Source: a bacterium (GTDB taxonomy: Bacteria; Babelota; Babeliae; Babelales; GCA-2401785). Taken from it: a stretch of DNA of 9,987 bases. Shown here piece by piece: positions 1 through 7,146 of the stretch. The translations under genes and the position numbers were made by a program. The stretch's first letter is position 1, and every line of letters starts with the position of its first letter. Under the pieces are notes generated by a model that saw only the letters and a program-made list of their open reading frames with translations, had not been told where the DNA came from and did not search any database. The DNA is taken from positions 1-9,987 of the forward strand of contig DAOVOC010000024.1 in NCBI GenBank assembly GCA_030629865.1, in the 5' to 3' direction.

Positions 1-115
1 AAAATAGGTCTTTTAAACATGTGGATGGAACAGAGCCAAGTGGCGTAGAGCGTCTAAAAAATGCCTAAACAATCGTTATGGTGAAAAGTAACCTTGCTAA
101 TTATGCAACAACGCC
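1..115 (+). mobile_element. Possible right end of an insertion sequence (IS5 family, IS903-like), cut by the window edge
   Basis: On the minus strand, positions 115-101 read GGCGTTGTTGCATAA. From memory this resembles the terminal inverted repeats of the IS903 group of the IS5 family, which start GGCTTTGTTG. A plus-strand reading frame enters from the left edge (codons from position 3) and stops at TAA 66-68, about 47 bp before the putative terminus; such a gap is usual between an IS5-family transposase stop and the element end. The visible tail is about 21 residues and ends VERLKNA. I do not recognise it as a specific transposase, and another frame (stop at 46-48) is also open. If the element is real, the next 9 bases (116-124) would be the right copy of the target duplication. 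The other end lies outside the window, so this rests on resemblance alone. Confidence 0.3.
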
Positions 116-127
116 GTAATAACATCA

Positions 128-1204
128 TTAGTCCTGCAAAATTTCATCATAAAGTTTATGGAATTCGCCGGCTCCATAAGTAATCATATTTTGGGAGAAG
201 AGCTTTGCTTTACGCGCAAAAAACTTTTTCTGATTATAAATTAAAAAATAGAAAACCATTTTTTTGACAAGCACTTCTACATCAGCTGAAGAAACAATAA
301 TTGGCACCCCCGAAACCAACGCTTCTAAATAAGCAATTGAAAGCCCTTCACTTTGCGAGCAAATGGCAAGACAATCAAAAGCTGAATATAAATCAGCAAC
401 ATCACTACGATGTCCTAGAAATGATATCTTCTCCTGAAGCAAGCCCACCCTGCTCTGCCTCTCTAGTTCTGGTCTCAAAGGCCCATCACCAACAATCAAC
501 AATCGTGATTTTTCGTACTTTCTACAAAGGACTTTAAAAGCATCAATCAAAACGTCATATCGCTTAACAGAAACCAGCCTTCCAACAGCACCAACAACAA
601 AAGTTGCATCTTCAATACCAAGCCTTTTTCTAACTCTTTTGCGATTTTCCTGAGAAAAAACAAAAGGTGTCGGATCAATACCATTTTCTATAACACAGCA
701 TCGGCTCCACGCCTTTTTCCCCAAGCGAGAGTGCCACATTTTCTCTGTAATGTTTTTTCGAAAAGATTGTGCAACACCACCTGCAACCGCAACAAATTTC
801 TTAGGAAGAGGATGAGGCAAACGATCAATAAAGTTTCGCAAGGCACCATGATGAGAAAAATTAGCGTGCATGTCACAAATAACAGGCACATGGCAAACCC
901 AACCGCACCAACGAGCTATCAAATTAGCCAACCAAAGAGAAGAATGAATAACTTCTGGTTTGAACTGTTTTATCAAAAAAATGAGTCTAAAAACCGAAAT
1001 AGAAGCCTTCCAAGAGGCTCCCATAATATTTTTTGTTTTAAAACCGGCGGCTTCGATTTGCTTCCTGAACGCTCCATCACGCAAATACACAATGTAATGA
1101 TCTGCCAAGCACTCACCGTTTTTTACAAATTGATTGAGCCGTTCCAGCAAAACCCGCTGGGCACCACCCACCTCTAAACTCGTGATAAAATGTAAAACTC
1201 GCAT
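128..1204 (-). CDS. Family 4 (GT-B fold) glycosyltransferase
   Basis: Predicted cytoplasmic or membrane-associated glycosyltransferase moving a sugar from a nucleotide-sugar donor to an envelope glycan or lipid; acceptor and sugar cannot be read from sequence. The 358-residue protein has the N-terminal acceptor domain with the GGAQ loop (residues 13-16), the linker ENGID (173-177), and the donor domain with GAVGRLVSVKRYD (205-217), VGDGP (238-242) and FLGHRSDV (262-269). The E-x7-E motif is present as E286 and E294 in SEGLSIAYLEAL. After VPIIVSS (300-306) the usual segment of about 20 residues (roughly GG..E.....G.lv) is missing and the protein goes straight to ADVEVLV, so the nucleotide-binding edge is shortened. 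It is the last gene of the smpB-sppA unit, starting 18 bp after the sppA stop with only a weak ribosome binding site. The family call is firm; activity is less certain because of the gap. Confidence 0.88.
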   Translation of the reverse strand: MRVLHFITSLEVGGAQRVLLERLNQFVKNGECLADHYIVYLRDGAFRKQIEAAGFKTKNIMGASWKASISVFRLIFLIKQFKPEVIHSSLWLANLIARWCGWVCHVPVICDMHANFSHHGALRNFIDRLPHPLPKKFVAVAGGVAQSFRKNITEKMWHSRLGKKAWSRCCVIENGIDPTPFVFSQENRKRVRKRLGIEDATFVVGAVGRLVSVKRYDVLIDAFKVLCRKYEKSRLLIVGDGPLRPELERQSRVGLLQEKISFLGHRSDVADLYSAFDCLAICSQSEGLSIAYLEALVSGVPIIVSSADVEVLVKKMVFYFLIYNQKKFFARKAKLFSQNMITYGAGEFHKLYDEILQD

Positions 1205-1222
1205 GTACTTACAATAATTTTT

Positions 1223-2167
1223 CTACAAAACCGCAGTTTGACCATACATGGGCAGATTTTCTAAACCACATTGTTTTTTCATAGAAAACATTTGAGCGAG
1301 GGAACTTACAAATGATGTCAAATGAGTGTCAGCTCCGTCATCTGCACCACCCATAAAGCTTGCAAATGCCGATGGCCTTGGCTGTCTTACAAGCTTAATT
1401 TCTGTCTTAATGCAGGCAAGTTTACGAATTTCTTCCTTCGCGTCACTCCAACCACCAACCTGATCTATAAGTCTTAATTTAAGAGCCTGACGCCCAGAAA
1501 AGATTTTTCCATCAGCCCACTTTTGATGTTCTGCCCGATCTATATTTCTACTTTTTGCAACATCGCCAACAAATTGATCGTACATGTCATCTGTAACTAC
1601 TTGCAGATAAGCTTTTTCTTCATCAGATTGAACTTCTGCAAATGGATTACCTACAGTTTTGTATTTACCAGCTTTAGTAATATTCACATCAATTTTCCAA
1701 TCTTTTGCAAGTTCCTTAACGTTAGGCGACATAGTAAGAACACCAATGCTCCCAATTAGTGACAATTCTGGTGCAATTATTTTGTTTGCGGCAGAAGCAA
1801 TATAATATCCCCCAGAAGCACATGCATTTTCTACCAATGCAACAACCGGTTTTTTCTCTTTTGCTCTCAAAATTTCTTTATACATAATTTGAGAAGCCCC
1901 AGGAGCACCTCCAGGAGAGTTAATTTTGAGTATTATCCCCTTAATATGCTTCTGCTCGAGGAATACATTAAGTTGTTTCACAAATTTTTCTGAATCCATA
2001 ATAAGGCCGCTAACATCAATCAACCCGATGTGCGCCTTAGGCGAGATGGCCTCTCCCACACTTTTTTTCAAACCCGCAAAAATTGCTGGAACCATTTGAA
2101 TAATAATTAAAATAAAGAAAGCTCTTGTAAGAATTTCCCATAATGTCATCTTTTTTTTAACTGGCAT
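1223..2167 (-). CDS. sppA: Signal peptide peptidase SppA (S49 serine protease)
   Basis: Inner-membrane protease that degrades signal peptides left after secretion and possibly other membrane peptides. The short single-domain form (314 residues from the chosen start) matches Bacillus and archaeal SppA rather than the doubled E. coli form. A basic N-terminus is followed by one membrane segment (about residues 14-33), so the catalytic domain should face outward. The serine nucleophile is S118 in NACASGGYY, the general-base lysine is K170 in KAGKYKTVGNPF, and NSPGG (84-88) supplies the oxyanion turn. The C-terminus ends after a GLENLPMYGQT stretch. I chose ATG at 2167 over the in-frame GTG at 2170 because the run of Gs at 2174-2179 then lies 6 bp upstream. 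It follows smpB by about 15 bp and precedes the glycosyltransferase by 18 bp, so co-transcription is likely. Confidence 0.95.
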   Translation of the reverse strand: MPVKKKMTLWEILTRAFFILIIIQMVPAIFAGLKKSVGEAISPKAHIGLIDVSGLIMDSEKFVKQLNVFLEQKHIKGIILKINSPGGAPGASQIMYKEILRAKEKKPVVALVENACASGGYYIASAANKIIAPELSLIGSIGVLTMSPNVKELAKDWKIDVNITKAGKYKTVGNPFAEVQSDEEKAYLQVVTDDMYDQFVGDVAKSRNIDRAEHQKWADGKIFSGRQALKLRLIDQVGGWSDAKEEIRKLACIKTEIKLVRQPRPSAFASFMGGADDGADTHLTSFVSSLAQMFSMKKQCGLENLPMYGQTAVL

Positions 2168-2182
2168 CACGCGCCCCCCAAA

Positions 2183-2635
2183 TTATTTGATATGCATTTT
2201 TACTTCACGCGAAGCCTGACGTGAAATATCACGTTCCTTTAACTCACGTTTTTTATTGATCAGCTTTTTATGCTTTGCAAGACCCATTTCAATTTTTACT
2301 TTTCCACGATTTCCAAAATAAATTTTCAGCGGAACAAGAGTTAGCCCTTTGCGAGAAATTTCACCAACTAAACGATTGATTTCCCGCCTTTTAAAAAGTA
2401 ATTTGCGGCTTCGGCGCGAATCGTCCTTTTTCTCGTAAGCGTGTGAATAAGGCGCTATGTAACAATTTAATAAAAAGATTTCACCGTCTTTTACAACACC
2501 AAATGAATCGCCCATAGAAACAGATCCCTGACGCAGGGACTTAACCTCATCCCCCTTTAAAACAATACCTGCTTCGAACTTGTCGAGTATCTCGTAATTG
2601 TGTGTGGCTTTGCGATTAAGCGAAATAATCTTCAT
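2183..2635 (-). CDS. smpB: SsrA-binding protein SmpB
   Basis: Binds tmRNA and brings it to stalled ribosomes for trans-translation. At 150 residues it is of normal length. The family signatures are present in order: NRKATHNYEI (7-16), EAGIVLKGDEVKSLR (21-35), NCYIAPY (57-63), RSRKLLFKRREI (75-86), TLVPLKIYF (99-107) and the basic start of the tail, GLAKHKK (118-124). The tail then reads LINKKRELKERD where other bacteria have a DKR triad, so Asp and Arg are replaced by Asn and Lys, and the glycine of AKGKK is His122. No ssrA (tmRNA) gene was seen in this window. It is the first gene of the leftward unit with sppA and the glycosyltransferase. The bases before the ATG give only a weak ribosome binding site. 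Confidence 0.97.
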   Translation of the reverse strand: MKIISLNRKATHNYEILDKFEAGIVLKGDEVKSLRQGSVSMGDSFGVVKDGEIFLLNCYIAPYSHAYEKKDDSRRSRKLLFKRREINRLVGEISRKGLTLVPLKIYFGNRGKVKIEMGLAKHKKLINKKRELKERDISRQASREVKMHIK

Positions 2636-2679
2636 GGAAACTAACTTTCAACAATCTGTCTGACTAACTAAATCAGGCC

Positions 2680-2708
2680 TTATCAAATTCGGCTCAGCTT
2701 ACTACAAA
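2680..2708 (-). promoter_or_regulatory. Candidate promoter for smpB-sppA-glycosyltransferase
   Basis: Read on the minus strand, TTTGTA (2708-2703) and TGATAA (2685-2680) are 17 bp apart and lie about 45 bp upstream of the smpB start. Each hexamer matches the sigma70 consensus only partly. This is the best-placed pair I could find in the divergent intergenic region. In an AT-rich genome such matches occur by chance, so confidence is low. Confidence 0.28.
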
Positions 2709-2757
2709 CTTGCGCGCAGGTACAAAACAAACTCACAAGGAGCAAAAGCTTGTAAAA

Positions 2758-2830
2758 ATGGAGATTACAACCTCCTCCATGTTAGCATCGGCTTTGTAAT
2801 CAGCCCTAAGCGGCAGACAAAGCATGGAGA
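2758..2830 (+). promoter_or_regulatory. Candidate RNA switch or translational attenuator in the leader of the 229-aa secreted protein gene
   Basis: Two incompatible folds can be drawn by eye. In fold A, GATTACAA (2763-2770) pairs perfectly with TTGTAATC (2794-2801) over 8 bp, enclosing a small hairpin (CCATG 2777-2781 with CAT/GG 2786-2791, one bulged C). This leaves the ribosome binding site free. In fold B, CTCCATGTT (2775-2783) pairs with AGCATGGAG (2821-2829) over 9 bp with one G-U pair, burying the GGAGA ribosome binding site (2826-2830), 6 bp before the ATG at 2837. A third short pairing, ATGGAG (2758-2763) with CTCCAT (2775-2780), competes with fold B. This antisense/anti-antisense layout is typical of translational riboswitches and attenuators. 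It matches no riboswitch class I know, and no ligand can be inferred. Confidence 0.4.
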
Positions 2831-2836
2831 AAAAAC

Positions 2837-3526
2837 ATGCAGAAAAATGTTTGTACCAGCAAAGTTTTGCTTGTAATTTTAACAACTTTATTCTCACTAA
2901 GTACCCAAACCTCTACTAAAAAATTCATCAAAGGCGCCATTGTTTCAAAAACCACAAAACATACCGAAGGTCATCCCGTTTTTTTTGCTGGCTATCGCGT
3001 TACAACTGGAAGCGGCGGCATTTTTACCATTCCACTCGATACAGAAGTAAAAGCTCCATTTTATTTGCTTATAAGCGAACACCTTGAAAGTGTCTGGGAT
3101 CGTGGAAATACGCTGCAATCACTACAACCTCGTTCTGGCGAGCCATATCTTCTATTCACCGTCTCACATCAAACACAAGAGAATGGCAAACTCACACTAA
3201 TAACCAATCAAATTTCTCTCGACACTCCCGGCCTTTACATTCCACCAGAGAGGTGTCTTGCCATTCCGCTCAATCCTTCGTGCGTTAAGAATGTAGAACA
3301 ATGGAACACATCATTTGGAAACCAATTCGTTCCATTTCCGCAAATCATACTCAACGACAAAGAAGTTCAACACAAAAATCTAAAAAAACAATCCGCAAGC
3401 GTACTTGCAAACAACAGTGTAATGAAAACTCTAGACCAAATACCGTTTCATGAACCTTCAACAGCAGTCAAAAAACGGGTCTTCAATAAGAAAAAGCAAG
3501 CGGTAGAAATCAGCATGATGTGTTAA
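2837..3526 (+). CDS. Secreted protein of unknown function (229 aa)
   Basis: I do not recognise this family. The N-terminus has a positively charged start (Lys3, Lys9), a hydrophobic core at about residues 10-21 and a polar stretch (STQTSTKK), which together look like a Sec signal peptide. There is no lipobox cysteine, so a soluble periplasmic or exported protein is likelier than a lipoprotein. The mature part looks rich in beta strands up to about residue 165 (for example GYRVTTGSGGIFTIPL and PYLLFTVS), with cysteines at 130 and 139 that could pair. A polar, lysine-rich tail follows and ends in Cys229. It has a clear ribosome binding site (GGAGA, 2826-2830) and tandem stops (TAA at 3524, TAA at 3527). 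The next exported-protein gene starts 76 bp downstream on the same strand, so the two may be expressed together. Confidence 0.75.
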   Translation: MQKNVCTSKVLLVILTTLFSLSTQTSTKKFIKGAIVSKTTKHTEGHPVFFAGYRVTTGSGGIFTIPLDTEVKAPFYLLISEHLESVWDRGNTLQSLQPRSGEPYLLFTVSHQTQENGKLTLITNQISLDTPGLYIPPERCLAIPLNPSCVKNVEQWNTSFGNQFVPFPQIILNDKEVQHKNLKKQSASVLANNSVMKTLDQIPFHEPSTAVKKRVFNKKKQAVEISMMC

Positions 3527-3602
3527 TAAATTTGACAAAAAGCCCTTTACTATACAGGGTAAAACAGTCTCACGAATCAACATTTACAAATAAGAATGAT
3601 AC

Positions 3603-4643
3603 ATGAACCATTATTTCAAAAAACTTATTATAATCACATTTTTTCTTAGCCAAACTCTTTACTCACTTATCTACAAAACTGAAAGTTTTTATCAACCACA
3701 ATCTGGTAAAAAAGCACTCGTTTTGTGGGATGTTCATACTGATTATGCATTCGGAATGTGCCCTCAACTAACTTACAAGCAAGCGAATTGCTTCGAAAAT
3801 TTTGCGCAAAATAATCCACAGATTCAAATCACGGTAGAAACACCAGTAACAACGCATTGTATATTAAAAACCCTGTCAAAAGACTTGGAGATTCAATGCC
3901 CACCATTAAACCCAAATCTTATAACCCTTCTCAGCTCATCAAAAAAAGTTAACATTAACCCGTGTGATGACTTGCGCTCACTGTTAGCGCCAGCAAAGTT
4001 GTTGGAGGTAGCTGCTAGTATTGGGAAGAACCCAAGTCTCGATGCAAAACTAATACCTTACTTAAATAAAAGCACTTTCTTTTCCAATAATCATCTAGAT
4101 TGGTTACTTGGAAAATATAATCAGAAAATCAAGCAATTCTTTAAATTCGGATACAGTAAACTGGGGCCAGTATTGGCTGAAATAGCAGATTTAGTCAAAA
4201 AAGACCTAAACGATATAAAATCTGCTATTAATAATGCTGAAGGGAGCAAGCCACTGAGCAAAACCATTAAGGAAGCAGTATTTGGCAAACTTCTGACTCT
4301 TGGCATGTTAAAGGCTCTAAACCAATTAAGTGGCTGCGCAAACGGACCAGAGCTTGACGCGCTTGAAAAAATTTTGAATTATAAAAATCAACTTACAGTA
4401 ATAATTGTTGGCGCTTACCATGCATCAATACTTGCAAAAATGTTAATCGCAGCAGAATTCACAACAATTCGAACCTACGAAAAAAGTCCAATACAAGTTA
4501 TTACTTCCGCATCAACAGCAGCACAACGATGCGGCTTCGATAAAAATGATATCGCTTTTGAAAATCTGTTTGTCACAGAATCGGAACTACGCGAAAATCT
4601 AAATAATTTTGCAACGGACTTTTCATTATGCCAAATTTTGTAG
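3603..4643 (+). CDS. Exported protein with possible TraB/TIKI-like (EreA/ChaN-type) hydrolase layout (346 aa)
   Basis: The N-terminus (KK, then a hydrophobic stretch at about residues 8-22) looks like a signal peptide, so the protein is probably periplasmic or secreted. Three spaced elements recall the TraB/TIKI and EreA/ChaN group: a strand ending in a histidine, ALVLWDVH (38-45); a strand ending in an acidic residue, IQITVE (74-79); and near the C-terminus a G-x-x-H turn, IIVGAYH (267-273), followed by a helix and strand. A mostly helical, Lys-rich middle (about 125-255) separates them. The first motif has Asp where TIKI proteins have Gly, so the match is partial; a degenerate HAD-like start (WDVH for D-x-D) is the alternative. 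The ribosome binding site is weak. The gene ends 12 bp from the converging tsaD stop. That it is a real exported protein is fairly sure; the fold is tentative. Confidence 0.75.
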   Translation: MNHYFKKLIIITFFLSQTLYSLIYKTESFYQPQSGKKALVLWDVHTDYAFGMCPQLTYKQANCFENFAQNNPQIQITVETPVTTHCILKTLSKDLEIQCPPLNPNLITLLSSSKKVNINPCDDLRSLLAPAKLLEVAASIGKNPSLDAKLIPYLNKSTFFSNNHLDWLLGKYNQKIKQFFKFGYSKLGPVLAEIADLVKKDLNDIKSAINNAEGSKPLSKTIKEAVFGKLLTLGMLKALNQLSGCANGPELDALEKILNYKNQLTVIIVGAYHASILAKMLIAAEFTTIRTYEKSPIQVITSASTAAQRCGFDKNDIAFENLFVTESELRENLNNFATDFSLCQIL

Positions 4644-4655
4644 AGGAATTAACTC

Positions 4656-5699
4656 TTATCGTCCGACATCGAGACTAAATAAAGAATATTCGCCTCGTTC
4701 AGCCTTCAGCGCCCCAACCAAAGCCACCATTGCAGCATTGTCTGTACAAAACTTTGGTGGTGGAGCCAAAAACGCCTTGCCACGGCGGGAACAAACACCA
4801 GAGAGATGATTGCGAATATACTTATTGCACGCAACGCCACCAACCATAGAAACGCCTGCAACATCAGGAAACTTTTTGAGCGCTGCTTTGATACGAATGG
4901 CAAATGTGTCAGCAATACAAACAAGCAATGAACTCGCTACTTTTTTTTGTAATTCTTCGTCTGCCTTGCCAGGAATAATTCCTGAACGCAAATCGTAGAC
5001 ACCAAGTTCAACAAGCTTGTAAAGAACGGCCGTTTTTAGCCCAGAAAAGCTAAAATCAAGTGACGTTCTGTCTCGAGGACGTGGAAAATCAAAAAAATCT
5101 TTAAAATCCATTTCTCGTGCAAGCTTTTCGATAACAGGACCACCTGGATAACCAAGGCCCAAAAGCTTTGAAACCTTATCAAACGCTTCCCCGGCAGCAT
5201 CATCTAGCGTTTGACCAATTACCTCATACTTCTCACGATCATGCACCAAAAACATTGAAGTATGCCCACCAGAAACAGATAAGCATAGATGTGAAAATGG
5301 CACATCATTACGCAAAAAACCATCGTCACTTAAAAGGGAAGAATATATGTGCGCTTCGTTGTGGTTGATTCCCAAAAGTTTTTTGTTTTTTGCCATAGCA
5401 ATACCCTTGGCAAAACAAATGCCAACAAGTAGAGACCCAACAAGACCTGGTGTTTGTGTTACCGCCACAGCACTTATGTCATCAAGCGTAATATTTGCTT
5501 TGTCGAGAGCATCTTGAACAATAATATCAATTTTTTCGACATGCGAACGCGATGCAACTTCTGGCATAATGCCGCCAAACTTTTCGTGGAGTGCAATCTG
5601 AGAAAATAAACTATTAGAAAGCACAACCTTCTTGCTACTATCAAAAACAGCTGCTGCAGTTTCGTCACACGAAGTCTCTATTCCAAGAACAAGACACAT
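4656..5699 (-). CDS. tsaD: tRNA N6-adenosine threonylcarbamoyltransferase TsaD
   Basis: Transfers the threonylcarbamoyl group from TC-AMP to A37 of tRNAs reading ANN codons (t6A), working with TsaB and TsaE, neither of which is in this window. It has the ASKHA fold. From the chosen start the protein has 347 residues, about the usual length. Motifs: GIETSCDET (6-14), metal ligands H113 and H117 in NHNEAH, nucleotide-binding SGGHT (143-147), GEAFDKVSKLLGLGYPGGP (170-188), DFSFSGLKTA (215-224), GGVACN (287-292) and the third metal ligand D320 in CTDNAAM. The frame stays open upstream to a TTG at 5717, but the ATG at 5699 gives the standard MCLVLGIETS start. It lies 72 bp downstream of NTT-c on the same strand and converges with the 346-aa exported protein gene. 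Confidence 0.97.
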   Translation of the reverse strand: MCLVLGIETSCDETAAAVFDSSKKVVLSNSLFSQIALHEKFGGIMPEVASRSHVEKIDIIVQDALDKANITLDDISAVAVTQTPGLVGSLLVGICFAKGIAMAKNKKLLGINHNEAHIYSSLLSDDGFLRNDVPFSHLCLSVSGGHTSMFLVHDREKYEVIGQTLDDAAGEAFDKVSKLLGLGYPGGPVIEKLAREMDFKDFFDFPRPRDRTSLDFSFSGLKTAVLYKLVELGVYDLRSGIIPGKADEELQKKVASSLLVCIADTFAIRIKAALKKFPDVAGVSMVGGVACNKYIRNHLSGVCSRRGKAFLAPPPKFCTDNAAMVALVGALKAERGEYSLFSLDVGR

Positions 5700-5771
5700 A
5701 AAAAGCCCAAATTTCAAAAAAGTAATACTAGAAAACAGTGTAAAATACTGAATTAGTTTAGCGAACTATAA

Positions 5772-7136
5772 TTATCCGACAATCTCGTGATTGGAAATGA
5801 GTACATCGTAACGCTTGCCCATTGCTATACCAACAAAAATCCAAATTCCTAAAACACCAAAGCAGGCTACGGCACCACCAATTAAAATGCTACTGCCAAA
5901 AACAATATTAAAACCCGACCCAATTGCCTTAAATGTTTTACCACCTATACCATCAATAAAACTTTTAGACTTAAATTTAACATCATCACTTGTTGGCAAA
6001 TAAAGCAGCTCTTTTACAGGATTATTAAGTGTGTAACTCATAGACTTTACAACTAACATGGCAACAAAAAATGTCGACAACGACGGGTAAAACAAACCCA
6101 AAACCACAACTACACTTAAAAGCACTGGATAAAGCAAAATTCCTTTACACACTCCAACAAATCGAATAACAAAACTAGTTCCAACAAGCGCAAAGATCAT
6201 AGTCATTGTTCCAAGCACCATACCGTAAGTTCCCATAAAACTTGCAAGTGCAGATCCCGAATAAGCAGCAGATGCAGCAGATTTAAATTGATAATCAAGG
6301 ATAGTCCCAATTATTTCATAAAACGTTGCAACAACAAGCATTCCGGCAACATAGCCGTTACCTAAAATAAGCTTAAGTCCCTCTAAAATTCCTGGGTTTT
6401 GTTTTTTATGTCTTTTACCTTCATCACTCTGCATAAGCTTTTTGGGAACTGTTTTGACAAGCGTTTCCACAATTGTTGGAATAAAAAAAATAATAATGGA
6501 AGCAAGATAAAACAAACCATGAAAATCAAGAACCACAGCAAAGCGCGAAACAATGCTTGCACCAGCAAGATTGCCTAGCTGCGCCATCAAAAACACAAGA
6601 GGATATCCACGTTTTGCAGAAACTGTCGTAGTCGTGCTTGCAACGAATGCCCAAAAGAGCGCATTAACCACAAGACCACCAAAACTTTCTATAAGAACGT
6701 AACCGGCCCACCCAAGAACTTTTCCAGGAATCCAAGCCACATATGGCGATATAGTCAAAATGCTGGGATGACTATACAGATACCCCATTCCAGCGTAAAT
6801 CGCCGCATAGAAACTACAAACAATAATAAACAGTTTATGCTTACGAAATATTGGAATAATTTTGTTATAGAGCAACAAAACCAAAGTAAAAATAATCGGA
6901 GAAACTAATTTGGCGGCAGGAATATAGCGCACACCAACAAGTTCAATAAAAAAAGCATCCTTAAACATTTTCATCATGGTATAAACACCGATGATGCTAA
7001 AAAATGTTAAAGCCAAAAGCCCAAACTTTTTCTTTTCTTCACCTTCTAAAACACCAACAAAATTGCGATATGCCCACATTGCAAAAAACGCTGCGCAAAC
7101 AGCCGCCAGCCCCCCCCCAAAAATCCACACAATCAT
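5772..7136 (-). CDS. Nucleotide transport protein NTT-c (ATP/ADP translocase family)
   Basis: Multi-pass inner-membrane carrier of the TLC/NTT family, which exchanges host ATP for bacterial ADP or imports other nucleotides. The 454 residues are slightly shorter than typical NTTs (about 500) and contain many hydrophobic segments, consistent with the 12-helix family layout. Charged residues conserved in the family are visible: K59 (MKMFKD), E150 (VLIESFGG) before NALFWAF, E274 (FYEIIGTILDYQFK) and K375 in NNPVKELLYLPTS, followed by DVKFKSKSFIDGIGGK. The C-terminus ends MGKRYDVLIS, as in its neighbours. I chose ATG at 7136 because GAGGTG (7141-7146) sits just upstream; the frame is open to a GTG at 7172 without such a site. 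A terminator separates it from NTT-b, so it should have its own promoter. Substrate cannot be assigned from sequence. Confidence 0.93.
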   Translation of the reverse strand: MIVWIFGGGLAAVCAAFFAMWAYRNFVGVLEGEEKKKFGLLALTFFSIIGVYTMMKMFKDAFFIELVGVRYIPAAKLVSPIIFTLVLLLYNKIIPIFRKHKLFIIVCSFYAAIYAGMGYLYSHPSILTISPYVAWIPGKVLGWAGYVLIESFGGLVVNALFWAFVASTTTTVSAKRGYPLVFLMAQLGNLAGASIVSRFAVVLDFHGLFYLASIIIFFIPTIVETLVKTVPKKLMQSDEGKRHKKQNPGILEGLKLILGNGYVAGMLVVATFYEIIGTILDYQFKSAASAAYSGSALASFMGTYGMVLGTMTMIFALVGTSFVIRFVGVCKGILLYPVLLSVVVVLGLFYPSLSTFFVAMLVVKSMSYTLNNPVKELLYLPTSDDVKFKSKSFIDGIGGKTFKAIGSGFNIVFGSSILIGGAVACFGVLGIWIFVGIAMGKRYDVLISNHEIVG

Positions 7137-7140
7137 CACG

Positions 7141-7146
7141 CACCTC
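7141..7146 (-). promoter_or_regulatory. Ribosome binding site deciding the NTT-c start
   Basis: The minus strand reads GAGGTG here, with its AGG core 6 bp before the ATG at 7136. This favours that ATG, or the adjacent in-frame GTG at 7139, over the GTG at 7172 at the end of the open frame. Confidence 0.6.

Noticed and set aside
2636..2836. Possible ssrA (tmRNA) gene next to smpB
   Set aside because: No tRNA-like acceptor ends, no T-loop sequence and no CCA-proximal helix in this region; it is also too short for a full tmRNA.
3534..3560. Hairpin CCCT/AGGG with a run of Ts on the minus side, resembling a terminator
   Set aside because: The stem is only 4 bp, and the T run faces the minus strand, where no gene ends nearby.
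3532..3565. Perfect TTGACA (-35 consensus) upstream of the 346-aa exported protein gene
   Set aside because: No -10 box lies at a workable distance: TATACA is only 13 bp away and TAAAAC 22 bp away. Not reported as a promoter.
5716..5732. Short hairpin CAGTG/TACTG between NTT-c and tsaD as a terminator
   Set aside because: The 5-bp stem includes a wobble pair and the T run after it is broken; it would not be a reliable terminator.
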